From Stramenopiles sp. TOSAG23-6 (taxonomy: Eukaryota; Sar), in NCBI GenBank assembly GCA_900128565.1, contig LT636005.1:1-24395 (forward strand): DNA of 24,395 nucleotides. Reading direction: 5' to 3'. The notes below the pieces were generated by a model. The model ran no database searches, was not told the origin of the DNA, and saw nothing but the letters and a program-made list of their open reading frames with translations. Below, in pieces: positions 16,256 through 24,395 of the stretch (its first letter is position 1; each line of letters starts with the position of its first letter). Position numbers and translations under genes: made by a program.

Positions 16256-16945
16256 TTAATTGTTTGGCTGATTCAAATCTACTTTTGAAGATTTGGGTGC
16301 TTTTGTTACAGGATTAACAACAACAGCTTTAGCAACAACAGCTCTAACAGCTACAGGATTAACGATAACAGGTTTAACATCAGAAACACTTTGTGGCTGA
16401 ACAACATGTCCCTGCACTACTTGTCCCTGTACTAACCTTTCTGACAGTGCATTATATACCTTATTCAGAAAAGCAAGACTTACAAAATACACGGAGGGCG
16501 GAAATTGAAAAGTATGGACTTCGCCGCGTATTTTTAGAACAATCGATTTACGAGGATTTAAAATATTGATCCCGGAACTTGTATGCCGCATAGCCCAACC
16601 AAGTTGCTCAATATCTAGAAAATTAACTTCTCGAATAGTTGTATTTGTAAAGACACCACCATATGCGAATGTGACTGATTGTTCGTTGAAATCTGCAAAG
16701 TAATGATTCCCTTTAATACACCCCAACATAAGAAGCGTAATAATCCCAGCTCCGAAAAAGTATAGATAACCATACTTAAAAAAATGGCAATGAGCAACTG
16801 TATCGTAATCGAGGCAATCGTCATCAAAATAGGTTGTGTCTAGTACAAAAAAAAAGAGGAAGAAAAGCCCCACAAAAAAAAACATAACTGCAATCGCAAT
16901 GATCAACCATTTAAAAGGGTTACATGTATCGTTCACAATCTTCAT
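16256..16945 (-). CDS. Two-pass membrane protein with PH-like domain, 229 aa (mirror copy)
   Basis: Identical to 7451-8140, on the minus strand from the ATG at 16945. The same open frame extends upstream to about 17065. Confidence 0.75.
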   Translation of the reverse strand: MKIVNDTCNPFKWLIIAIAVMFFFVGLFFLFFFVLDTTYFDDDCLDYDTVAHCHFFKYGYLYFFGAGIITLLMLGCIKGNHYFADFNEQSVTFAYGGVFTNTTIREVNFLDIEQLGWAMRHTSSGINILNPRKSIVLKIRGEVHTFQFPPSVYFVSLAFLNKVYNALSERLVQGQVVQGHVVQPQSVSDVKPVIVNPVAVRAVVAKAVVVNPVTKAPKSSKVDLNQPNN

Positions 16946-17138
16946 TTTTATCTGTTGGTAAGCTTCTAAAGTATATGAAAATATAGATATTACTGTTTGT
17001 ACCACTTTGTAAACATTAGCTACAGTAACCGTCTGTGCCGCCGTCGACGTCGTGACAAGGAAGGCCCTGAAATTTTATAAATTTTGGTACAAAACCTTGG
17101 TACAAAATCTTAAACAAAAAGATATTTCTGTGGGGTTG

Positions 17139-17399
17139 GAACCCGGTAACGGGTTGGAACGACTAAAGTCTTTTCCGTAAAGGAATAGGTAAGGACAAAA
17201 GATCGCTTTTTTTTTCAGGTTTGTGCCACTCCGTACCAATTAAGTAACAAATATTTTTCAACAATTTTTTCATTTAAGAATAAAGTACATTGTATAATGT
17301 AGTTTATAAGCCTAAGGGTGTGTATTTGTATTGTTATATGATGTAGTTTAATGCTACTTCTTTAGGTTGTTGTGTTTTGAGTTGTTAATGTAGTATTAA
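17139..17399. repeat. 261-bp direct repeat, copy 2 (mirror)
   Basis: Mirror of 6997-7257. Confidence 0.95.
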
Positions 17400-17454
17400 C
17401 TTTTTAAATATGAGCCGGTAATATATATTGTGTGAGTACACACCAGGTTTATTC

Positions 17455-17715
17455 GAACCCGGTAACGGGTTGGAACGACTAAAGTCTTTTCCGTAAAGGA
17501 ATAGGTAAGGACAAAAGATCGCTTTTTTTTTCAGGTTTGTGCCACTCCGTACCAATTAAGTAACAAATATTTTTCAACAATTTTTTCATTTAAGAATAAA
17601 GTACATTGTATAATGTAGTTTATAAGCCTAAGGGTGTGTATTTGTATTGTTATATGATGTAGTTTAATGCTACTTCTTTAGGTTGTTGTGTCTTGAGTTT
17701 TTAATGTAGTATTAA
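17455..17715. repeat. 261-bp direct repeat, copy 1 (mirror)
   Basis: Mirror of 6681-6941. Confidence 0.95.
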
Positions 17716-17787
17716 GCATTTAATTTTGGCCAGTTATTTTTCATTTACAACAGGTACGTGCCATTTGTACCATTTAACTATGAATTT

Positions 17788-17865
17788 TTATTTAAAATTG
17801 ATGAACGGCTGAATTGACAATGACAGACGCTTCACAATTTTCACAAAGATTTTATTGCCCGCCAT
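17788..17865 (-). other. 25-codon ORF, possible first exon (mirror copy)
   Basis: Mirror of 6531-6608. Confidence 0.15.
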
Positions 17866-17939
17866 GAAATTTATTAATTTAACAGTAGAAACAAGTCAGT
17901 GAAAGTGTAAAAAAAAAAAAAATTATACCGTATACTATA

Positions 17940-17961
17940 GAAGTCATGCAGCCGCCTGGCC
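17940..17961 (+). repeat. 22-bp terminal inverted repeat, inner copy (mirror)
   Basis: Mirror of 6435-6456, upstream of the right-arm 1409-residue gene. Confidence 0.75.
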
Positions 17962-18172
17962 CGTATACGGCCAAATCGGCATCCTATGTGGAGTAGCAAA
18001 TTAAAGTTTTTTTGGCCTACTACTACGAAAACATATTCATACACCCTACCGGTTTGTCTCTGCCTGTTCATGAAGAATAGATGAAAGGGATAAACTAAAA
18101 ATAAACAATTAAAATCATTCAGTAAGTAATTGACTATCTGAGAGTGGTTAAGTGTGTAAACATTGGCGGAAA

Positions 18173-21100
18173 ATGTCTGAAAGTAAGGACTCGGAAGTGT
18201 CAGAATTAACGTTGTCGCACCACGATGATAGACTTCAACGGCAGAGGCCGTTTTCGTCGAATAGGATCCATCAAAATGTGAAGCAACCAAGAATGGCTCG
18301 AAATTTAACAACAAGAATACTTAGATCGTTTGAATTCAAATCTAAAAGTAGTAGTATTCGTTTTGGACGAGATATTTGGATAGATGCGGTTACAGCGGAT
18401 GTATTGAAGTGGTTCAAGACTACCCCAGAGCTTAAGGACGTAAAAGTGCGGAAAGATTCAATGAAACGGACCGTTACAGATATCATAGACAATTATATAA
18501 TATCAGGGTGTAAAACTAAAGTATTGTGCACTGCAACAGAGGCGACAAACAAGTTTGATCACGAAGTGTATTGTGGCTTTGAGTCGGAGCTACGGACGCG
18601 GAATTCCATGAGTACAAACATAGACAATGATGTTTATTGGGAGGAGTGCCGGGTACTGAAAGTAATATCATCAACTACACCACAAAGTGAGCGAATGTAT
18701 CAAGTAGAGTGTACAGATGGCCACAAATGCACGGTTTCAGGCACATGTTTGAAAAAGATTTCCAATAAAAGGAAACATTGGGAATCAAGCACTGGACAAA
18801 GAGAGGTTCTTTGGAGTCCGTCTCAAATTTGCAAGGTAGCGATTAATGTGGCGCTCAAAGAATCTTTTGATATTTGCAGGAGATATCATACACTCGCAGA
18901 GGTTTCAAATTGGAAGTCTGGTTGTCGTTTAGAGGGACCACGTGCTGATTTTGCGTTCAAAGTTTACCGAAAAATGATTGAAGGATATTTTGGTTTCGGT
19001 CGTAAAGATATACTAAGGACTCTGAATATCGTCTTACATGATCGATCATCACTTGAAACGGCAATCAATTTATATGTTAAGGATGCAGAACGTGATGAAT
19101 GGTTGCAAAGATTTGATTGTATTGATGAGACAATTCAACAAAATATTCGCCAGCTTGCTTATGACAGACCATTGTTCAATATTAAATGTAGATCACGTAT
19201 TATAGCCGCTACTATTTCTGCATTAGGAGGGAATATATCACCCACAGTTGGCGACCCAATACAGCCAGCATCACCTATTGCGGCAAAAGATAAAGTAGAT
19301 TATCCAACACCAGATAAACTAAAGGATACACAACTATTGGAGGAAATCATTAAAACTTCAGATATGGTTCCAATAATAATTGGAACTTTTGGAGAAGACA
19401 AAGACTTGATCCCTCCGCAGGTTTTGATGACTGTAATTGATTGCTTCATGCGAGGTGAGCGTGGAGCTGAAGTTACACATTCACTCAAGGAAAGGTGTGG
19501 GCCATTAGTTGATAATATACTTGGTCGTTTAGGAATGGCTGGAGCTGTTACTGCGTTTTCAAATGCCATAGTAACGGCTCAATTGCAATCACGATCTAGT
19601 GCAAGACAATTTGAAAGAATAGTAAATCCCAAATTTGAGATGGCACGTATTTTATCTGGCTTTATCTCAAAGATAACAAAAACCACTGCTGAATTGGTAC
19701 AAATACTAAAAGACACACTACCAAATATAAAGCTGACGACATGGTCAGTTGGTGCATCCAATGAGTATCCCCATGGGATGAGTATATCACAGGTGAAAGT
19801 TAGCACAGCGCTTTCAGATTATCTGTTGCAACGCTCCAAAACAACAGCATCTCATTTATTTCAGTGTGATGCTGATGGCAATGTTATGGATATTGTTGAA
19901 GGTGCCAAGTTGTATCTAAGTGTTTTTGTAGACGCCAATGTTGTTTCAGATAATTCAATACTTGGCAACTATAGACAAACAATGCACAATACTCTCATTG
20001 CAGTCAAAGTTCATATTGGCGATGCAGCAGAACAAAACAGAACAATGAATCTACTACCTATGGTATTGTTCACTGGAAATGATCATCGTATCGAATTTGA
20101 ACAAGCTGCTTGTGATGGGCCTCCTGGTGGCGAGTCATGGTGGACGCAATATATTTCTATTTTGAAGAATGGTCTACACATTGAAGGTTTGAAGCATACT
20201 ATTGCTGTTGAGCATATTATCTGGGGTCCTGATGGTGCTGGTGCTCGAGCCATATTCGGCTTTACTAGTGTTGGAAGTGCTCAAGATATTTCATTTTCAG
20301 GACCAATGACACGAGAATTACGCCATTTTCTAAATGCAAATGGGGTGCAACGGTTCGGTGCATTTATTGGAAGAACAGGTGATGTACATGATTTGCTTGC
20401 TAAAGAAGCAATAGCTAAGGGAGCTGCTGCTGTGACTGAATTGAGACAATCCACAGGAATTGCGTTTCCCTGCAAACTATATGTACCTGGTATGAATATC
20501 ACAGATCCAAAAAGAATTTCAAGTGGTATCTGGCACCACTTTTCAACGCTTTCAAAGAAGTATCTTGCCGTTGAATGCCGTTTAATGAAATTACGAGGTA
20601 TACTTGATCCTTGGAAGCACCACATAATTTATCATCTTCAAACGCCGTTTGGGCTTCAAGAATATGGTACAAAAGGGAAAATGAAAGTAACAGGAGCTGA
20701 CTCGGGAAAACTTCAAGATTTAATGGCACAGCCATATGAAAAACTATTTCAATGCAATCATCCAGAGTGTTTACGGCTTGTGAAAAAATATGACAACTCT
20801 CTTTATAAAGGTGAAGATGGCAATTTCCAGTTCTGTTTCTTTGATCCAAATAGTTACGAAGCTAAAGGACTGAAACATTTGCATTCAAGATTTGCTCAAT
20901 ATAGAACAATACTTAATTGTGCTACTACACAGGAGTATATCAAGTGCCGGCCATGGGTGCGACCATGTATGCTTTCATTTCAGCGAACTGCAGCACACCT
21001 TTTTGGTAATGAATTGAACACACCAAAAGGTGGAGGTGGAATATTTCATCTTGTTGAGGTTGTTGATGAAGCATGTTTTTCTGAAGCAGGATTGGCACCG

Positions 21101-22402
21101 CTAATGCTTAGTGAAAAACCTGTAGAGCAGCATCACTCTTTCCGTAATTCTATAGTTAAAACAGAAGTATGCCGAGGCGGTGGCCGTAGTAGAGATTACA
21201 ATACTCAACGGGAAAATATGCTTGAGCTCCTGCACCTAAAGACATTTGAAAAGATGGCGAGGAGGACTGGTGCATTCCATGGAAAGCTAGATGAAGCACT
21301 TGATGATAAAACAGTTAAAAATGAAATTAAAAATGAAATTGATTCTAGCACCAGTGAAGTCTTTGATACACCACATCATTGGGGATCATTTGTAGATAAT
21401 GGAGATAAATCTGATGATGATATTGAAGATGACGGTGAAGATGTTACCCAACAAGAAGGTGCACCTACCACTGAAGAATTCGAAATACAACGTTTTGATA
21501 TTGGAGGAAATTATGAAGAGAAGAAACATATAAATGGCCGCACAATACCATCAAGATTCGAACGTACCTCTGGAGATACTGTGAAAATGAAGCTTATTTA
21601 TGGAAAGACTTGCAAATGCATCAGAATTAGAGCTAAAAGATATAGTGGCGGTTGTGAATGGCGTTATGACATACCATTTATGTATATATCTGCTGTAAGT
21701 AGCAAAGTAGTGAATTCAACAGGTCGTGGTAATAGTGACAGTACATGTCTTATCTTTCAGTTTGCACATGCATTAACAGTTGGAATGAAAGAATCTCATC
21801 AGAATAGATTTGTAACACTGAAAGCAAATGAGGTGAATATGTCAAATCTATCCGTTGCTGCACATGTAAAGATAGTATTGGATAATACTGAAAATGCAAA
21901 GACAATCCATGATGGTTTATGCTATATGGGTTCAATTGGCGAGTACACCGCAAAGTGCAGTAATGAAGTGAATACTAGAGATAGTCTTGAGTCAGAAGCA
22001 GCTCGAAATGCATTTCAATGTCAAAGTATAGTTGACCCCATTATTATCTTGGCGGCAGAAAATCCTACACATGATGTAATGAAAGAAGCAAAGAAACATC
22101 AAGAAAGTAGAATTTTGAGCGAGATACAAGCATGGGAAAAGACAAGGCCGGAGCAAATGTTGCAAGATTCCGGGGACTATAAGCTTGCTACTGGTACGGG
22201 TAAATGGTATACTTATGAGTGTCAACGTTGCTCAAAGGTTTGTTCAAAATGTAATGAGAAGCATAATCTTCTTACATGGCTGGATGAAAACGGCTCATGG
22301 ATAGATGAACTGGGGCTACCGCATAACCCGTGCCCCAAAATGAAGAAGGACTCTAAACTTGGAAAGGTACAGAAGAGACATTGCATGTATAATAGCAAGT
22401 AA
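18173..22402 (+). CDS. Large orphan protein, 1409 aa (mirror copy)
   Basis: Plus-strand copy of the 1994-6223 gene. The ATG at 18173 is chosen over the upstream in-frame GTG at 18152 because a eukaryotic gene should start at ATG. No frameshift or stop over 4.2 kb, so the frame is under selection or very young. Confidence 0.88.
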   Translation: MSESKDSEVSELTLSHHDDRLQRQRPFSSNRIHQNVKQPRMARNLTTRILRSFEFKSKSSSIRFGRDIWIDAVTADVLKWFKTTPELKDVKVRKDSMKRTVTDIIDNYIISGCKTKVLCTATEATNKFDHEVYCGFESELRTRNSMSTNIDNDVYWEECRVLKVISSTTPQSERMYQVECTDGHKCTVSGTCLKKISNKRKHWESSTGQREVLWSPSQICKVAINVALKESFDICRRYHTLAEVSNWKSGCRLEGPRADFAFKVYRKMIEGYFGFGRKDILRTLNIVLHDRSSLETAINLYVKDAERDEWLQRFDCIDETIQQNIRQLAYDRPLFNIKCRSRIIAATISALGGNISPTVGDPIQPASPIAAKDKVDYPTPDKLKDTQLLEEIIKTSDMVPIIIGTFGEDKDLIPPQVLMTVIDCFMRGERGAEVTHSLKERCGPLVDNILGRLGMAGAVTAFSNAIVTAQLQSRSSARQFERIVNPKFEMARILSGFISKITKTTAELVQILKDTLPNIKLTTWSVGASNEYPHGMSISQVKVSTALSDYLLQRSKTTASHLFQCDADGNVMDIVEGAKLYLSVFVDANVVSDNSILGNYRQTMHNTLIAVKVHIGDAAEQNRTMNLLPMVLFTGNDHRIEFEQAACDGPPGGESWWTQYISILKNGLHIEGLKHTIAVEHIIWGPDGAGARAIFGFTSVGSAQDISFSGPMTRELRHFLNANGVQRFGAFIGRTGDVHDLLAKEAIAKGAAAVTELRQSTGIAFPCKLYVPGMNITDPKRISSGIWHHFSTLSKKYLAVECRLMKLRGILDPWKHHIIYHLQTPFGLQEYGTKGKMKVTGADSGKLQDLMAQPYEKLFQCNHPECLRLVKKYDNSLYKGEDGNFQFCFFDPNSYEAKGLKHLHSRFAQYRTILNCATTQEYIKCRPWVRPCMLSFQRTAAHLFGNELNTPKGGGGIFHLVEVVDEACFSEAGLAPLMLSEKPVEQHHSFRNSIVKTEVCRGGGRSRDYNTQRENMLELLHLKTFEKMARRTGAFHGKLDEALDDKTVKNEIKNEIDSSTSEVFDTPHHWGSFVDNGDKSDDDIEDDGEDVTQQEGAPTTEEFEIQRFDIGGNYEEKKHINGRTIPSRFERTSGDTVKMKLIYGKTCKCIRIRAKRYSGGCEWRYDIPFMYISAVSSKVVNSTGRGNSDSTCLIFQFAHALTVGMKESHQNRFVTLKANEVNMSNLSVAAHVKIVLDNTENAKTIHDGLCYMGSIGEYTAKCSNEVNTRDSLESEAARNAFQCQSIVDPIIILAAENPTHDVMKEAKKHQESRILSEIQAWEKTRPEQMLQDSGDYKLATGTGKWYTYECQRCSKVCSKCNEKHNLLTWLDENGSWIDELGLPHNPCPKMKKDSKLGKVQKRHCMYNSK

Positions 22403-22466
22403 TATTTATATAAAAATTTGAAAAAAANATATTTTTTATTACATTTCTCAATTTGTTAATTTTTAT

Positions 22467-22556
22467 GTAACATTTGCTACATTTGCAATGTTTGCTACAT
22501 TTGCTACGTTTGCAATGTTTGCTACATTTGCTGCATTTGCAATGTTTGCTACATTT
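22467..22556. repeat. 9-bp tandem array (mirror copy)
   Basis: Mirror of 1840-1929; units read GCTACATTT / GCAATGTTT on the plus strand. Confidence 0.9.
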
Positions 22557-22579
22557 ACAATGTAATTCACTTTTACAAG

Positions 22580-22644
22580 AGATCCGTTGAACTTAAACGA
22601 CAGTTTCGTAAGTTTCGTAACTGTCGTTTAAGTTCAACGGATCT
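22580..22644. terminator. 26-bp perfect hairpin (mirror copy)
   Basis: Mirror of 1752-1816 in the convergent 3' region of the right-arm element. Arms 22580-22605 and 22619-22644. Confidence 0.6.
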
Positions 22645-22699
22645 TATGCTCTATAAAGAAATCTTTTGTATTATTACTTACTGGGCGGCAGTTTCTCCT

Positions 22700-23974
22700 T
22701 CAGATACGGCACTTCAGATACATTTTTGACTTAAGCCAACTTTTGTAGACTGAAGCAAGCGAATGAGAAGTTCTTGTCCAACCGGTCCTAGCTTTAAGCA
22801 TAGCAATGTGCTGATGCTTTACAGTATTGCTTGAAGTATAATATTTAAAGTAATGAAACTTAAAGTGTTCATGAAGTAATACACGGTACCAATAATCTAT
22901 CATATTGAATGTTAACGTACCACTTGGATCTGCCCAACCACCAGAGTTTCTATTCTCGGATTGAAGATTCTCTCTTGCATTTACATATGATTTCCGCCGT
23001 CGTTCTTTCTTCCTTTTAGTGCATGGAATGCATATTTTATAAGTGTTAAAGGTTTCTGGAAACCTTGGTTGACCAGTTTCACCTTTTTTTGTGCAAGCAA
23101 AACAAACACGCGTCACGCCGATCCCATCAAAGCACCCACATTCCCTACATTTATCACAGTTTCGTTGACAACCGTCACATCCAACAGATTTGACACCAAT
23201 TTCAAGATCACTGATATCCAAAGATGCGTGGAGTTTGCAACGTTGTGCATATGAACCAAATTCAAAATCAGTAGGGTTTGGCTTTGTTTCACCTGTTTTC
23301 AGCATTGCCCAACACCCACATGCACATTGCTTTCTACGAGCTTGATTTAGAGCTAGTTCTAAGTTTACTTTATTTGTCTTCTTTTTCTGATTTTGTGCAG
23401 CTACTTTATCTACACAACCTAGAGTCCTACATTTTGTTGCGTTGAGATGGCGAGGTATAGACCTTTCCTTACAATTTGGACACGGTATCAGTCCCCATCC
23501 AAACTCTTCACCTCCCTGCTTCTGACCATTAATGTGCTCCATACGTTTTTTTCTGATTAATTCCTTTAATGAATAAAAAGGCACAGATACTATTGTCAAA
23601 GCATCTTTTATATCAAGTTTATTTTCATTCCCATTTAACAACCTTTCTCTCCGGTCCCTAAAATATCGGTTAAAGGATTTTTTTACAAGCTTCTTTCCGA
23701 TAATATATTTAAGAGCATGTTTTTCAATTTGACGTCCAGCCTGTTCATCTGTAGTAGTATCTAACCAGAATGTTGTATTGTTCTTCCACTTGGACGACTT
23801 AGCGAGTGCAATCCAGTCTTCAAGTGTAGGCCATCTGCTACCCTTGAACTTCTTTCTTGTATTACCACATAATTGATTCACATCAGCATGAAATTCTGAT
23901 TTATCCTTCTTCTTTAGATTGCCAAACTTTTTCCTGGCCTTTTTTTGCTTTTTCTTTGCAGGTTTTGACATCAT
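22700..23974 (-). CDS. Lys/Cys-rich putative zinc-binding protein, 424 aa (mirror copy)
   Basis: Identical to the gene at 422-1696, on the minus strand and convergent with the right-arm 1409-residue gene. Same tandem ATG start, N-terminal Lys/Arg tail, Cys clusters and basic patch; no disabling change. Confidence 0.85.
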   Translation of the reverse strand: MMSKPAKKKQKKARKKFGNLKKKDKSEFHADVNQLCGNTRKKFKGSRWPTLEDWIALAKSSKWKNNTTFWLDTTTDEQAGRQIEKHALKYIIGKKLVKKSFNRYFRDRRERLLNGNENKLDIKDALTIVSVPFYSLKELIRKKRMEHINGQKQGGEEFGWGLIPCPNCKERSIPRHLNATKCRTLGCVDKVAAQNQKKKTNKVNLELALNQARRKQCACGCWAMLKTGETKPNPTDFEFGSYAQRCKLHASLDISDLEIGVKSVGCDGCQRNCDKCRECGCFDGIGVTRVCFACTKKGETGQPRFPETFNTYKICIPCTKRKKERRRKSYVNARENLQSENRNSGGWADPSGTLTFNMIDYWYRVLLHEHFKFHYFKYYTSSNTVKHQHIAMLKARTGWTRTSHSLASVYKSWLKSKMYLKCRI

Positions 23975-24091
23975 TAGGCATGCCTTGCGGCAATTATATT
24001 ATCATATCGAGGAACGAAAGATACATACTTAAAAAAAAAAAAAATTGAGCTCCACTTTGACTGCCGAAAAGACGTCAGGTACCCGGTACTA

Positions 24092-24113
24092 GGCCAGGCG
24101 GCTGCATGACTTC
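24092..24113 (-). repeat. 22-bp terminal inverted repeat, outer copy (mirror)
   Basis: Mirror of 283-304, between the divergent genes starting at 23974 (minus) and 24165 (plus). Confidence 0.75.
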
Positions 24114-24164
24114 GGGGGTTCGGCCCTACATCAAAGGTCGATCAAAGCCCATGCATACATTAAA

Positions 24165-24395
24165 ATGATTCAGTTTATACTATGTACAATGTTACTTGCA
24201 TCTTCATGTGTATGTCATATTGAAGCAGCTACTACGAGAACTTTTCGAATTACCCCGGCTGGTCGTCGTCGTCGTCGCAAGAAGTGTGGTGGTTGTGGTT
24301 GTTGGGCTTGTGGTGGTAATGCGAAGGCTCGGGAGGCAGATGCGGCGGCTGCGGAAGAGGAGGAACGTCGGGCTGGTGCGCGAATCATTAAGGCT
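24165..24395 (+). CDS. Secreted polybasic Cys-rich protein, 5' part (mirror copy)
   Basis: Identical to the gene at the left edge, here on the plus strand and open to the last base. ATG at 24165, hydrophobic leader, Arg5-Lys2 run, Cys/Gly cluster, then an Ala/Glu-rich segment. No stop codon is reached. Confidence 0.55.
   Translation, partial: MIQFILCTMLLASSCVCHIEAATTRTFRITPAGRRRRRKKCGGCGCWACGGNAKAREADAAAAEEEERRAGARIIKA

Larger units (their letters stand above)
17940..24113. mobile_element. Candidate two-gene mobile element (mirror copy)
   Basis: Exact reverse complement of the unit at 283-6456, with termini at 17940-17961 and 24092-24113. It is not independent evidence of transposition, because the flanking DNA is mirrored as well. 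Confidence 0.45.
12319..24395. repeat. Right arm of the giant inverted repeat
   Basis: Reverse complement of 1-12077, with the same genes in the opposite order and orientation. Nothing unique to this arm was found, so it adds no independent genetic content. Confidence 0.97.

Noticed and set aside
1-24395. Bacterial or phage origin
   Set aside because: No operon spacing or Shine-Dalgarno sites; CFAP300, spliced coding sequence, AATAAA signals and eukaryotic signal peptides all point to a nuclear genome.

Overview
The window is one exact inverted repeat. Bases 1-12077 reappear as their reverse complement at 12319-24395 around a 241-base run of N, and even the six isolated ambiguous bases sit at mirrored positions. 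It therefore holds one set of genes twice. The DNA looks nuclear and eukaryotic: AT-rich, long homopolymers, AATAAA signals, spliced coding sequence, secretory signal peptides with N-glycosylation sequons, and a homologue of the ciliary protein CFAP300. The host should be a flagellated or ciliated eukaryote, most likely a protist. The standard genetic code fits, with TAA, TAG and TGA all used as stops. I cannot name the lineage.

Left arm, from the end inward (the right arm is its mirror). First comes the start of a gene for a secreted, polybasic, Cys-rich protein that runs off the edge (1-231, minus). Next is a possible mobile element (283-6456) bounded by 22-bp perfect inverted repeats. It carries two convergent genes: a 424-residue Lys/Cys-rich putative zinc-binding protein (422-1696, plus) and a 1409-residue protein of no family I recognise (1994-6223, minus). 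Between their 3' ends lie a 26-bp perfect hairpin and a 9-bp tandem array. After the element comes a gene-poor stretch with two nearly identical 261-bp direct repeats. Then follow a 229-residue two-pass membrane protein (7451-8140, plus), a 389-residue secreted protein with a degenerate HAD-like motif (8435-9604, plus), and CFAP300 (9910-11201, minus), convergent with the HAD-like gene. The last 0.9 kb before the N gap holds an ATT microsatellite and no gene I can support.

Three points deserve attention. (1) The two-gene unit with 22-bp termini may be an undescribed transposable or selfish element. (2) CFAP300 reads full length (342 residues) only if two short introns are removed that begin GTAYGTTT but do not end in AG; both end in CACWATAC plus two bases, which suggests a non-canonical intron class. 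(3) The perfect palindrome is either a real head-to-head chromosome or amplicon or, at least as likely, a scaffolding artefact.

No pathway obviously joins the genes. The two secreted proteins share a layout (signal peptide followed at once by a basic cluster) and could belong to a surface or effector repertoire, but this is inference.
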